In this document: piece by piece, positions 44,944 through 53,422 of the stretch
Layout: each line of letters opens with the position of its first letter
Numbering within the stretch: position 1 is the first letter of the stretch
Assembly (NCBI RefSeq): GCF_014191775.1
Contig: NZ_JACHXA010000001.1
Coordinates: forward strand, 558,001 to 622,000
DNA from: Limibacillus halophilus
GTDB lineage: Bacteria; Pseudomonadota; Alphaproteobacteria; Kiloniellales; CECT-8803
DNA: 64,000 nucleotides
Direction: 5' to 3'
Position numbers and translations under genes: made by a program
Notes under the pieces: generated by a model
What the model was told of the DNA's origin: nothing
What the model saw: the letters and a program-made list of their open reading frames with translations, nothing else
The model's database searches: none

Positions 44944-45256
44944 TCTCCTGAAGGTGGTAGGCGAACGCGGGTGCCGGGGGAAATCGCATGCGATTTTCTT
45001 GTTGTATGCAGTTTTGATCTATTTGTGTAATTTAATCGTTGTTCTGGACATCCGAGCTGCGTAGAATGTTTTCGCAATGTGCCCGAGAGGGATTCCCTTT
45101 GTGGAATGGGCGCATTGCAGGGGGCGCCGGATACTCGCTGGGGCCCGGGTAAGCGACCGGACGCTGGCTCTTTTGAGGGTTCTCCACCTGGGCCCGAAGA
45201 CAGGGAGGCTTAGCGCCGGAGATCATTAGAAAGCGCTTAAAAAGGGAGAGTGGGAG
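44944..45256 (+). promoter_or_regulatory. Structured untranslated leader before the NMT1-type ABC operon
   Basis: This is a 313-base gap with no gene. A palindrome AAATCGCATGCGATTT (44981-44996) and a short T-rich run may end the ALDH transcript. From 45074 several strong pairings appear: CAATGTGCCC with GGGCGCATTG (45075-45084, 45108-45117), GGGCCCGGGT with ACCTGGGCCC (45141-45150, 45186-45195) and inner AGCG/CGCT. This is a candidate riboswitch or leader RNA; no known class was recognised, and the thiamine box conserved words were not found. Confidence 0.45.
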
Positions 45257-46285
45257 ATGCGAGTTTTGACGCTAGAAAAATTCAAGGGTTACCTCGGTGG
45301 TGCCATCGGTGGGGCCCTGGCGGCCGCTGTCATCGTCATTAGCACCGGTCAAGCCATGGCTCTAGAGCAGGTGTCCATGCGCCTCAAGTGGCTAACACAA
45401 GCGCAGTTCATCGGATTCTATGTCGCCAAAGCGAAGGGCTTCTATGAAGAAGAGGGGCTCGACATGACGATCAACCCCGGGGGCCCGAATCTGAACGGCG
45501 AATCTATGGTGGCTGCTGGTGCGGAGAATTTCGCAGTCGCCGGCGGGGCGGAAAACATGTTGAAAAGCCGCGCCAAGGGCTTGCCTGTCATCGGTATCGG
45601 CATGATGCTTCAGCGGACCCCGTCCGCCTACGTCGCGCACAAGGGCGCGGGGATAGGCTCGCCCAAAGACTTCAAGGGAAAGACCGTTTCTACGTTCTTC
45701 ACCGGTGCGCAGAACACACTGTTCGCCGTTTTGTCGAAGGAAGGCGTAAGTAAAGACGAAGTCAACGTCATTCCGCAGGCGGTTTCACTGGCGCCCTTCA
45801 TCGACAAGCAGGTGGATGTGGCAACAGTCATGCTGTTTAACGAGTTGAACGTTCTAAGAAATCGTGGTGTGGAGGTTGAGGTTTTTCAGGCTGAAGATTA
45901 CGGCGTGAGCTTCCCAAGCGACACAATCATCACGAATGAGACGATGATCAAGGAGCGCCCCGAGACCGTCCAGGGGTTCCTCAACGCTTCGATCCGTGGA
46001 TGGAAGTACGCTTACGAAAACCCGGCCGAAGCGATTGACATTCTCATGGCGGCGGCGCCGAGCCTGGAGCGTCCACACCAGACAGCCATGCTGGAAGAGC
46101 TGAACAAGCTTGTCGTGGCCGATAGAGGCACGACAGACGGTATTGCCGTTCTCGACGTCGAGAAGCTCGAAGGTGTACGGGAGTTCCTGATTGAAAATGG
46201 AGAGCTGCCGGAGAGCGTCACGCTTGCCGAGTCGATAAACACTTCTTTTTGGGATGCGGTTCCCGCAGCCTACAAGAAGCCCTGA
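45257..46285 (+). CDS. NMT1/THI5-like ABC transporter substrate-binding protein
   Basis: This 342-residue secreted protein has a signal-like N-terminus (GGAIGGALAAAVIVISTGQAMA). The mature domain starts VSMRLKWLTQAQFIGFYVAKAKGFYEEEGLD, characteristic of ThiY-like proteins that bind thiamine precursors, riboflavin or other aromatic N-heterocycles. Its operon has one ATPase and two permeases. The mention of thiamine precursors is family-level only. Confidence 0.87.
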   Translation: MRVLTLEKFKGYLGGAIGGALAAAVIVISTGQAMALEQVSMRLKWLTQAQFIGFYVAKAKGFYEEEGLDMTINPGGPNLNGESMVAAGAENFAVAGGAENMLKSRAKGLPVIGIGMMLQRTPSAYVAHKGAGIGSPKDFKGKTVSTFFTGAQNTLFAVLSKEGVSKDEVNVIPQAVSLAPFIDKQVDVATVMLFNELNVLRNRGVEVEVFQAEDYGVSFPSDTIITNETMIKERPETVQGFLNASIRGWKYAYENPAEAIDILMAAAPSLERPHQTAMLEELNKLVVADRGTTDGIAVLDVEKLEGVREFLIENGELPESVTLAESINTSFWDAVPAAYKKP

Positions 46286-46360
46286 TCGGCCGGTAGCACA
46301 CACCACCCTTGGAAACTTCCGGGTTGGGTTACACTCATCTTTTGCGCAGAGGTTAATCCG

Positions 46361-47191
46361 TTGGCTAGTGCTACCTCCGAATCTCAAGATCGGCCTATCA
46401 TCCAGTTGGAAGGTGTATCCAAGACCTTCGACGGCGGCGGCAGAAAGGTCGTCGCCGTCGAGGGGGTCGATCTTGCCGTCAAGTCAGGAGAGTTCGTCAC
46501 CCTGGTGGGGCCAAGCGGTTGCGGCAAAAGCACCCTGTTCAACATAGTCGCGGGCCTGCTGGATGCCGATGCAGGAAGTGGTATACGGTTTAAGGGCGAG
46601 CCCCGACAGGGCCGAGATCTGCTGGGAGCGGTGTCATTCATGCCGCAACGGGATCTCCTGCTTCCCTGGCGTCGCATCATCGACAACGCAACAATCGCTT
46701 TGGAAGTCGAAAATGTACGCCGGAGCGATGCCCGGAAGCGGGCGCAGGCCATGTTCCAGGATTTCGGCCTGAGCGGATTTGAGAACCACTATCCGCACCA
46801 ACTTTCGGGCGGAATGCGTCAGCGAGTCGCTTTGATGCGCACGTTCTTGTTTGAGCGCGAGCTCTTGCTGTTGGACGAGCCGTTTGGCGCGCTGGATGCG
46901 CTTACGCGCATGATCATGCAGCGGTGGCTTTTGGATATCTGGCAAAAACACCGTCGGTCCATTCTGTTCATCACCCACGATGTCGATGAGGCCATATTTC
47001 TGGGGGACCGGGTGGTGGTGATGACCTCGCGGCCCGGACGAATAAAGCTTAGCAAGGAAATCAAACTGCCGCGCCCACGTGATCCGAAGATGACCACGTC
47101 GCCGGAGTTTTTAGACATAAAGGCCGAATTGCTCGAGGCGATCGAGGAGGAAAGCATCAAGTCATTCCTTTCCGAGGACTCTGAGACATGA
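46361..47191 (+). CDS. ABC transporter ATPase (NitT/TauT type)
   Basis: This 276-residue ATPase has Walker A VGPSGCGKSTL, signature LSGGMRQRVAL and Walker B LLLLDEPFGALDAL. It likely starts at TTG 46361, with AGAGG at 46348-46352 eight bases before; no ATG with a site fits. It overlaps the permease by four bases. Confidence 0.88.
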   Translation: MASATSESQDRPIIQLEGVSKTFDGGGRKVVAVEGVDLAVKSGEFVTLVGPSGCGKSTLFNIVAGLLDADAGSGIRFKGEPRQGRDLLGAVSFMPQRDLLLPWRRIIDNATIALEVENVRRSDARKRAQAMFQDFGLSGFENHYPHQLSGGMRQRVALMRTFLFERELLLLDEPFGALDALTRMIMQRWLLDIWQKHRRSILFITHDVDEAIFLGDRVVVMTSRPGRIKLSKEIKLPRPRDPKMTTSPEFLDIKAELLEAIEEESIKSFLSEDSET

Positions 47192-47940
47192 CGGGATGGC
47201 AGGTGAAATGCCAACCCTTGGCCGCTTTGTGCGCCGCTCTCATCCTGTGGGAGATTCTGGCGCGATACTACGCCACCCCATTTCAGGTGATTCCGCCCGT
47301 ATCCGCCATCCTTTCGGACATGGTTGGTAGTGGCGATGTGCTAGTGCGAGGGTTCTTGCGAACCTTACTGGAAACCTTACTCGGGTTTGTTCTCGGTGCC
47401 TTGTTCGGCTTCGCGATGGGGGCGATTTTCGCCGAGGTGCGCATTTTCGAGAAAATGTTTTTTCCTTTGTTTGTTGTCTCGCAAACAATACCGGTAATCG
47501 CATTTGGTGCTTTGGTCGTGATCTGGTTCGGCAATGGGATAATGTCGAAGGTCATGATCGCGTTTTACCTGACCTTCTTTCCGGTGACAGTGAATACGCA
47601 CCGCGGATTGCTATCGGTGGACCAGCAACGCGTTGATCTCTTCAGAAGCTTCGGTGCGACCACCTGGCGCATCTTCTGGACCCTGCGCTTGCCATTCGCG
47701 CTTCCGACCATCATGGCGGCTCTTTTGTTGGGCGTAAGCCTTAGTCTGATTGGTGCCATCGTGGGCGAGTGGTTCGGCGATACGGTCGGCCTCGGTGTTA
47801 TGCTGGTACAGGCCATGTATGCCGAGAACATGGTGAGGCTTTGGTCGATCATCGTGTCCTGCGGGCTGCTCGGAACGGGCCTCTATGGCGTGATCGCCTG
47901 GGTCGGTCGGCGTTACGTGTGGTGGGGGGGTGAACTGTAA
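47188..47940 (+). CDS. ABC transporter permease (NitT/TauT type, 1)
   Basis: This 250-residue membrane protein has a coupling loop DLFRSFGATTWRIFWTLRLPFALPTIMAALLLGVSL, the binding-protein-dependent transport inner membrane signature. It is coupled to the ATPase (ATGA) and to the second permease (TAATG). Its length and hydrophobic pattern fit about six helices. Confidence 0.87.
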   Translation: MTGWQVKCQPLAALCAALILWEILARYYATPFQVIPPVSAILSDMVGSGDVLVRGFLRTLLETLLGFVLGALFGFAMGAIFAEVRIFEKMFFPLFVVSQTIPVIAFGALVVIWFGNGIMSKVMIAFYLTFFPVTVNTHRGLLSVDQQRVDLFRSFGATTWRIFWTLRLPFALPTIMAALLLGVSLSLIGAIVGEWFGDTVGLGVMLVQAMYAENMVRLWSIIVSCGLLGTGLYGVIAWVGRRYVWWGGEL

Positions 47941-48677
47941 TGCTGGAGCGCGCAGGCTACCTGGTGTTTGGCATACTGACCATCGCTTGTGTCTGGGAAG
48001 CAGCAATCAGGCTGTTTGAAATTCCCCCGTTTATCCTACCGCCAATTGCCAGCATTCTGGGCGCGGTTTGGGATTTCTTCCCGTCGCTGATGCGCGGCCT
48101 TGCGGCAACACTGAAAGTCGCTGGCATTGGATATGTGGCTGGATCGCTGGTGGCTGTTGCCTTGGCGGTGGCAATGACACTCGTGCCGCTTCTTGAACGC
48201 ATCTTCAAGCCGGTCATCGTTGCCATCAATTCCGTTCCGGTCGTCGCGTATGTTCCTCTCAGCCTGGTCTGGTTTGGCATGGGGTCGGGATCCAAAATAG
48301 CAATGGTCATGCTCGCCGCGGGGTTCTCTGTTTTTGTGAATGCACTCCAGGGTTTGAAGGCAATCGACCGCTCCGCGATCGATCTCTTCCGCAGCTTTGG
48401 CGCTGGGCCGCTGCGGATTGTTTGGATGCTGCGCTTGCCCGCAGCGCTGCCTGCCATCATCACCGGCCTTCGTGTGGCCGTGGTTCGCAGCATGATCATT
48501 GCCATCGTCGCGGAGATGCTGGGCGCTTACGAGGGGCTTGGGCGAATCATCTATGAATCCACGCAGCAGATTGAGTTTTTGAAGGTGTGGGCGGCTGTGG
48601 TCGTCGCCTCCGCCGCGAGCATGTTGATTTACGGCCTTTTGGTCCTGACAGATCGCCATCTGGTTTGGTGGCGATAG
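47940..48677 (+). CDS. ABC transporter permease (NitT/TauT type, 2)
   Basis: This 245-residue membrane protein has the EAA-type loop DLFRSFGAGPLRIVWMLRLPAALPAIITGLRVAVVRSM. It is paralogous to the preceding permease; a pair of related permeases suggests a heterodimeric channel. It starts inside the stop codon of its neighbour. Confidence 0.87.
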   Translation: MLERAGYLVFGILTIACVWEAAIRLFEIPPFILPPIASILGAVWDFFPSLMRGLAATLKVAGIGYVAGSLVAVALAVAMTLVPLLERIFKPVIVAINSVPVVAYVPLSLVWFGMGSGSKIAMVMLAAGFSVFVNALQGLKAIDRSAIDLFRSFGAGPLRIVWMLRLPAALPAIITGLRVAVVRSMIIAIVAEMLGAYEGLGRIIYESTQQIEFLKVWAAVVVASAASMLIYGLLVLTDRHLVWWR

Positions 48678-48755
48678 CGCCCAATGGAAATGGCCGATGG
48701 CGATGGTTGCGGAGGATTGTCCCGCAAATAATTTGCACGAAGGAGATGTTGAAAG

Positions 48756-49598
48756 ATGAGCGCGCCAGAGCGGAAATTCGTTAAGGTCGATATCAAGGAT
48801 GGAATTGCCTGGACCTACCTCAATAGGCCAAAGAAGAAAAACGCCATGAACCCGGGTTTGCATCTCGAAATGCACGACACGCTGGATGAGCTTGAGGCCG
48901 ATCCGAAGGTCAAGGTTGTGGTGATCGCTGGAGCCGATGGCGTCTTTTCGGCTGGACAGGACCTCAAGGAATATTTCCGCGGGCTTGAGGATAATCCCTC
49001 CGAGGCAAAGCGCATTAGGCTTATTTCCAACCGTTGGCAGTGGGAAAAGCTCTATATGTACGACAAACCTACCATTGCGATGGTGGAGGGCTACTGCGTT
49101 GGCGGTGCTTTCACACACATGCTTGCGACCGATTTTGCGATAGCCGGTTTCGATACGGTCTTTTCGCTTTCCGAAGTGAACTGGGGCATTCTGCCAGGCG
49201 GCATGGTTAGCAAGGCGCTGGTGGACACAGTATTGCCGCGGCACGCGCTCTATCACGCCTGCTTGGGCGAGCCCTTCGATGGCAAGGAAGCCGAAAGGAT
49301 TGGCTTGATCACCCGCGCGGTTCCCAATGGGAAGGTGCAGGAAGAGACCTTAAAGCTTGCTGAAAAACTGATGTCGAAAAGCCCAGCGGCCTTGCGCGGC
49401 ACCAAGCAGGCGATCCGACACGTGCGCCAAATGGACTTCACGCAGGCGGCGGAGTACATGCAGGAAAAGAAAAATGCCATCCGCGTGGGCGACACGGAGG
49501 ACTCCTACAAGACGGGTCTCAAACAGTTTCTCGACGACAAGAGTTACCGGCCCGTCTATGGCTCGTTCAAGATGCGCGCTGAGCGCGGCGAAGAATAG
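48756..49598 (+). CDS. Crotonase-family hydratase, hydroxycinnamoyl-CoA hydratase-lyase-like
   Basis: This 280-residue crotonase resembles p-hydroxycinnamoyl-CoA hydratase/lyase (HCHL, FCA). Shared stretches are AGQDLKEYFR, QWEKLYMYDKPTIAMVEGYCVGG, FSLSEVNWGI (the catalytic Glu) and the C-terminal KQFLDDKS. The Pseudomonas enzyme cleaves feruloyl- or coumaroyl-CoA to an aldehyde plus acetyl-CoA. An ALDH lies 3.8 kb upstream and a CoA-transferase is next. The ATG follows AAGGAG. Confidence 0.8.
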   Translation: MSAPERKFVKVDIKDGIAWTYLNRPKKKNAMNPGLHLEMHDTLDELEADPKVKVVVIAGADGVFSAGQDLKEYFRGLEDNPSEAKRIRLISNRWQWEKLYMYDKPTIAMVEGYCVGGAFTHMLATDFAIAGFDTVFSLSEVNWGILPGGMVSKALVDTVLPRHALYHACLGEPFDGKEAERIGLITRAVPNGKVQEETLKLAEKLMSKSPAALRGTKQAIRHVRQMDFTQAAEYMQEKKNAIRVGDTEDSYKTGLKQFLDDKSYRPVYGSFKMRAERGEE

Positions 49599-49616
49599 CG
49601 ATCAAAGGAGATAGAC

Positions 49617-50765
49617 ATGCCCGGTCCGTTGGAAGGATTCCGTGTCGTTGAGCTTTCGACCATGATCACCGGCCCGCTTACAGGGATGCTTTTGGCTGAT
49701 CTGGGGGCTGAGGTGATTAAAATCGAGAATCCCGAAGGCGGGGATCCCTTTCGCGGTTACGGCGGTGGAACCTACAGCGCGCAGTTCTGCACTTACAACC
49801 GCAACAAGCGCAGTGCCGCCGTTTCGCTAAAATCGGAATCCGGCCGGCGATTTCTCGAACGCCTCGTGGTCAAAAGCGACGTTTTGATCGAGAACTTCCG
49901 GCCTGGTGTCCTGGAACGATTGGGCTTCAGCGACGCGCGATTGAAGGAGCTGAATCCTGCCTTGATTCGCTGTTCGATAACAGGGTTCGGAAAAGACGGG
50001 CCTTATGCAGCGCGCCCCTGTTACGACGCTATAGCCCAAGGGCTAAGCGGCATGTCGAGCCAATTCCTTGATCAGGAAAAGCCGCGTCTTGCGGGAACGA
50101 CGATCTCTGACAACGTGACGGGACAGTACGCCTGCTATGGCATTCTGTCGGCGCTGCTTGAGCGAGAGCGGACGGGCAAGGCCAGGCGGGTCGACGTCAA
50201 TATGCTTGATGCGACAATGGCCTTCATGCCGGAGCCTTTCGCTTACTTGACACAAAACGGCGAGATAGCCGATGCCTATCTTCGCGTCCGCAACTCGCAA
50301 GCATATGCATTCCGCTGCAGTGACGGGAAGATTATCGCTGTTCATATGGCTTCCCAGCAGAAGTTCTGGGAGCGCTTCGCCAAAGCAGTTGAGTTGCCGG
50401 AGTTGATCGAGCATCCGTCGTGCCTGACCCTGGCCGGTCGTGTCGAACACTACGATATGATTCTCGAGAAGGTCGGACAATCGGTTGCCGGTCAGGCTAG
50501 GATTTACTGGATGGAGCGCCTGGAGCGCTACGACGTACCCTTCACGCCGGTCAACAGCATTCCGGAGGTCTTCGAAGACCCGCAGGTGCAGCACCTCGAT
50601 AGCTTCGCCAAAGTTACACATAAACTGCAGGGCGAACTGACGATCTTGAGGCGACCTGTCCGGTTTGATGGTCAACGGGATGACCAGCCGATGATGGCTC
50701 CCCCCACATTGGGAGAACACACAGAAGAACTGATGCGGGAGTTCGGCTTCGACCCCGTTTCCTAG
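49617..50765 (+). CDS. Class III CoA-transferase (CaiB/BaiF family)
   Basis: This 382-residue formyl-CoA transferase-like protein has the N-terminal GLVVELSTMITGPLTGMLLADLGAEVIKIE-like stretch, the nucleotide-binding IENFRPGVLERLGF, and the catalytic Asp in VNMLDATMAF. It moves CoA between carboxylic acids and is often carnitine or oxalate linked. It begins after AAGGAGA and follows the HCHL-like gene by 18 bases, so it could make its CoA thioester substrate. Confidence 0.9.
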   Translation: MPGPLEGFRVVELSTMITGPLTGMLLADLGAEVIKIENPEGGDPFRGYGGGTYSAQFCTYNRNKRSAAVSLKSESGRRFLERLVVKSDVLIENFRPGVLERLGFSDARLKELNPALIRCSITGFGKDGPYAARPCYDAIAQGLSGMSSQFLDQEKPRLAGTTISDNVTGQYACYGILSALLERERTGKARRVDVNMLDATMAFMPEPFAYLTQNGEIADAYLRVRNSQAYAFRCSDGKIIAVHMASQQKFWERFAKAVELPELIEHPSCLTLAGRVEHYDMILEKVGQSVAGQARIYWMERLERYDVPFTPVNSIPEVFEDPQVQHLDSFAKVTHKLQGELTILRRPVRFDGQRDDQPMMAPPTLGEHTEELMREFGFDPVS

Positions 50766-50810
50766 AACATCAGGCGCCCCGCCAGGTTCACGCCCATAGA
50801 GCGTCGCCTG

Positions 50811-51728
50811 TTACTGGCACTCTTGCTTCGAGAACTGCTCGATAATCCAGGCATTGAACAGCTTGGTTGCATGAGATGGCTCGTGCTCCTTCGGCACCGC
50901 GAGAAAGAACGCTCTGCGCTTGATCGGGGGCGCATCAATGATGCGGACCAAGCTGCCATCGTTCAAATAGCGTTGCATCAGGGGCGGGCCTATCAAGGCC
51001 ACCCCCTGTCCATCAAGGGCGGTTTGGACGACGTTGTTGTAAGTATTGACTGTGATCCCCCTGGGCAGTTTATCCACTTTCACGCCCTGCTCTTTGAACC
51101 AATGCAGCCAGGTAGTCTGAATGTCGTACTTGCCTTCTAAATGGATAAGTGGGAGCGCCAGGAGTTCGGCCGGATGATTGATCGGCGGCAGCTTCTCTGC
51201 GAAGACCTTGGCCGCTGTGGGGAAAATATACTCTTGCACCAAAAAGGTGAGGTCGAGGCCCACAGCCTCGACGGCGCCGTAGCGGATCGCGACATCGACG
51301 CCTTCATTTGTCAGATTGAGATCCGTATCGGAGACCAGGAACCGCATTTCGATTTCGGGATGCTCCTGCCTGAACTGCCCAATCTTCGGCAGCAACCAAA
51401 GCGATGAGAAGCCGGCACTTGATGTAATAGTAATGGTGTTCTTGGAATCCTCGCGGCGGATCTCGTTGGTGCCTTTAAGGATGCGCTCAAGCGCAAAAGA
51501 TACGGTCTCAAAATAGCGTTCCCCGGCCCGCGTCAAGCGAAGCGTTCGGTGAAGGCGCAAAAACAAAAGCACGCCCAGATAGCTTTCCAGCGCTTTTATC
51601 TGTTGGCTCACAGCCACGCGCGTAACGTTCAGTTCCTCAGCGGCCCGCGTAAAGCTCAAGTGTCGCGCTGCTGCTTCGAACGTGATCAGGTAATTCGGCG
51701 GAGGGAGCTTAAATCGGAGTCTTTGCAT
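50811..51728 (-). CDS. LysR-family regulator (GcvA-like)
   Basis: This 305-residue LysR regulator has an N-terminal helix-turn-helix (YLITFEAAARHLSFTRAAEELNVTRVAVSQQIKALESYLGVLLF) typical of GcvA-like members and a substrate-binding domain. The start ATG 51728 is preferred over TTG 51737. It is divergent from the MttB-type gene and the ProVWX set, so it may sense a betaine or its product. Confidence 0.88.
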   Translation of the reverse strand: MQRLRFKLPPPNYLITFEAAARHLSFTRAAEELNVTRVAVSQQIKALESYLGVLLFLRLHRTLRLTRAGERYFETVSFALERILKGTNEIRREDSKNTITITSSAGFSSLWLLPKIGQFRQEHPEIEMRFLVSDTDLNLTNEGVDVAIRYGAVEAVGLDLTFLVQEYIFPTAAKVFAEKLPPINHPAELLALPLIHLEGKYDIQTTWLHWFKEQGVKVDKLPRGITVNTYNNVVQTALDGQGVALIGPPLMQRYLNDGSLVRIIDAPPIKRRAFFLAVPKEHEPSHATKLFNAWIIEQFSKQECQ

Positions 51729-51833
51729 AAAGCTCAACTTACGCTGCCGTTCAGGATTTCACAAGTTGCGGCTAAGGCCCTTGCTTTCTAACGTCGGGCG
51801 TTATGGTTGGGCAACGAACGTCAGGAATTGAAT

Positions 51834-53363
51834 ATGAGCGGCAAGCGGGTCAGTCTTCGAGAAAGCAGGCGGCAACGGGGCTCGGCCAGCCGTGCGCCAG
51901 GTATTCTGACCTCCATCTCGGACAGACGCATCCCCACCTATGACTTGGTGCCCGAGGAAAGTGTCGAGTTGATCCACGAGAACTCGATGCAGATCCTGGA
52001 AAATCAGGGGATAGAGTTTCGCGACGAAATCGCTTTGGCGGATTGGCGGCGTGTTGGCGCCGATGTGAAGGGCGCTAATGTTCGCATTGACCGCACGCTT
52101 CTCCTCGACCTTGTGAGCAAGGCGCCCAGCGAATACATACACCATGCCAGGAACCCACGCAGATCGGTGAAGATCGGTGGGCGCGGTATGGCCTTTGCGC
52201 CGATCTACGGTTCTCCCTACGTCCGTGACCTTTCCGGTGAGCGGCGTTATGCCTGCCTTGAGGATTTTCGGAATTTCGTAAAGCTGGCCTATATGGTTCC
52301 GTCGCTGAATGTCTCGGGTGGGACGGTATGCGAACCAACGGACGTTCCGGTTGCCAGCCGTCACCTCGATATGCTCTACGCCCATATGACGCTATCGGAT
52401 AAGCCCTTCATGGGCGGCGTGACGTCGCCGGCCCGCGCAGCCGACTGCGTGGCTATGTGCGAGATTCTCTTCGGCAAGGAGTTCCTGGAGCAAAACACCG
52501 TAATGACGTCACTAACCAACTGTAATTCACCGTTGGTGTGGGATGAGACAATGCTGTCTGTTATACGGGTCTATGCCGCCGCAAATCAGGCCTGTCTTAT
52601 CAGTCCGTTCATCATGCAAGGCGCCAACACGCCCGTCACGACGGCAGGCGCCTTTGCACAGTTGAACGCGGAAGCGCTGGCCGGCATCGCCTATGCTCAA
52701 ATCATTCGGCCGGGCGCTCCCGTAATCTACGGCGCGACACTCTCGACGGTTTCGATGCGTACGGGCGCGCCGATGTACGGTACCTCGGAAACGCAGGTGC
52801 TGACCTTCCTGACCGGACAGCTCGCAAGAAAGTATGGTGTGCCGATGCGCACAGGCGGCATGCGCAACGGTTCCAAAGCGGTCGACACCCAGGCCGCCTA
52901 CGAGTCAGCACAAACCATGCTTCCGGCAATTCTCGCAGGCGGCAACTTCTTCTTGCACTCGGCGGGATGGCTAGAGAGCGGGCTTTCAGCATCTTACGCT
53001 AAGTTCATGCTGGACGCGGATCAGTTGACCGTTCTCCAGCGATTGGCCAGTGGGGTTTCGCTGACAGAAGACGATTTTGCCTTGGATGCCATTTCCGAAG
53101 TGGGGGCCGGGGGGCATTTTCTGGGCTGCGGCCATACACTGGCCCATTATGAAACAGCCTTCTACTCGCCGCAGACGGCAGATCTGAGCACATACGAGCA
53201 ATGGGAAGAGGAGGGTCAGCGCGACGCGCTGCAACGGGCCACGGACATTGCTCGAAACACACTAAATGACTACAGTCCGCCACCAATCGACGAGGCCGTG
53301 GACGAAGCCCTTCAAGAGTTTATCGGAAAGCGCAGAACGGAAATACCCGACGGGTACGAATGA
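51834..53363 (+). CDS. Trimethylamine methyltransferase (MttB) family protein, no pyrrolysine
   Basis: This 509-residue MttB-superfamily protein is read through without an in-frame amber codon, so no pyrrolysine is used. Known non-pyrrolysine relatives such as MtgB and MtpB demethylate glycine betaine or proline betaine onto a corrinoid protein. No corrinoid-protein gene lies in the window. The ATG at 51834 is preferred over a TTG at 51807. It is followed by ProVWX, which fits a quaternary-amine substrate, and preceded divergently by a LysR regulator. Confidence 0.85.
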   Translation: MSGKRVSLRESRRQRGSASRAPGILTSISDRRIPTYDLVPEESVELIHENSMQILENQGIEFRDEIALADWRRVGADVKGANVRIDRTLLLDLVSKAPSEYIHHARNPRRSVKIGGRGMAFAPIYGSPYVRDLSGERRYACLEDFRNFVKLAYMVPSLNVSGGTVCEPTDVPVASRHLDMLYAHMTLSDKPFMGGVTSPARAADCVAMCEILFGKEFLEQNTVMTSLTNCNSPLVWDETMLSVIRVYAAANQACLISPFIMQGANTPVTTAGAFAQLNAEALAGIAYAQIIRPGAPVIYGATLSTVSMRTGAPMYGTSETQVLTFLTGQLARKYGVPMRTGGMRNGSKAVDTQAAYESAQTMLPAILAGGNFFLHSAGWLESGLSASYAKFMLDADQLTVLQRLASGVSLTEDDFALDAISEVGAGGHFLGCGHTLAHYETAFYSPQTADLSTYEQWEEEGQRDALQRATDIARNTLNDYSPPPIDEAVDEALQEFIGKRRTEIPDGYE

Positions 53364-53422
53364 GTGCCGCAGGTGCCCCGTGTATTCTACGTTGGGAGGG
53401 ACAGACTTAGCGAGGAGGTTTG

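Noticed and set aside
45061-45240. Thiamine pyrophosphate riboswitch ahead of the NMT1-type importer
   Set aside because: The conserved CTGAGA and ACCTGATCTGGATAATGCCAGC words are absent, despite a structured leader.
51834-53363. Pyrrolysine-containing MttB
   Set aside because: The reading frame is continuous with no in-frame TAG; it belongs to the non-pyrrolysine members.
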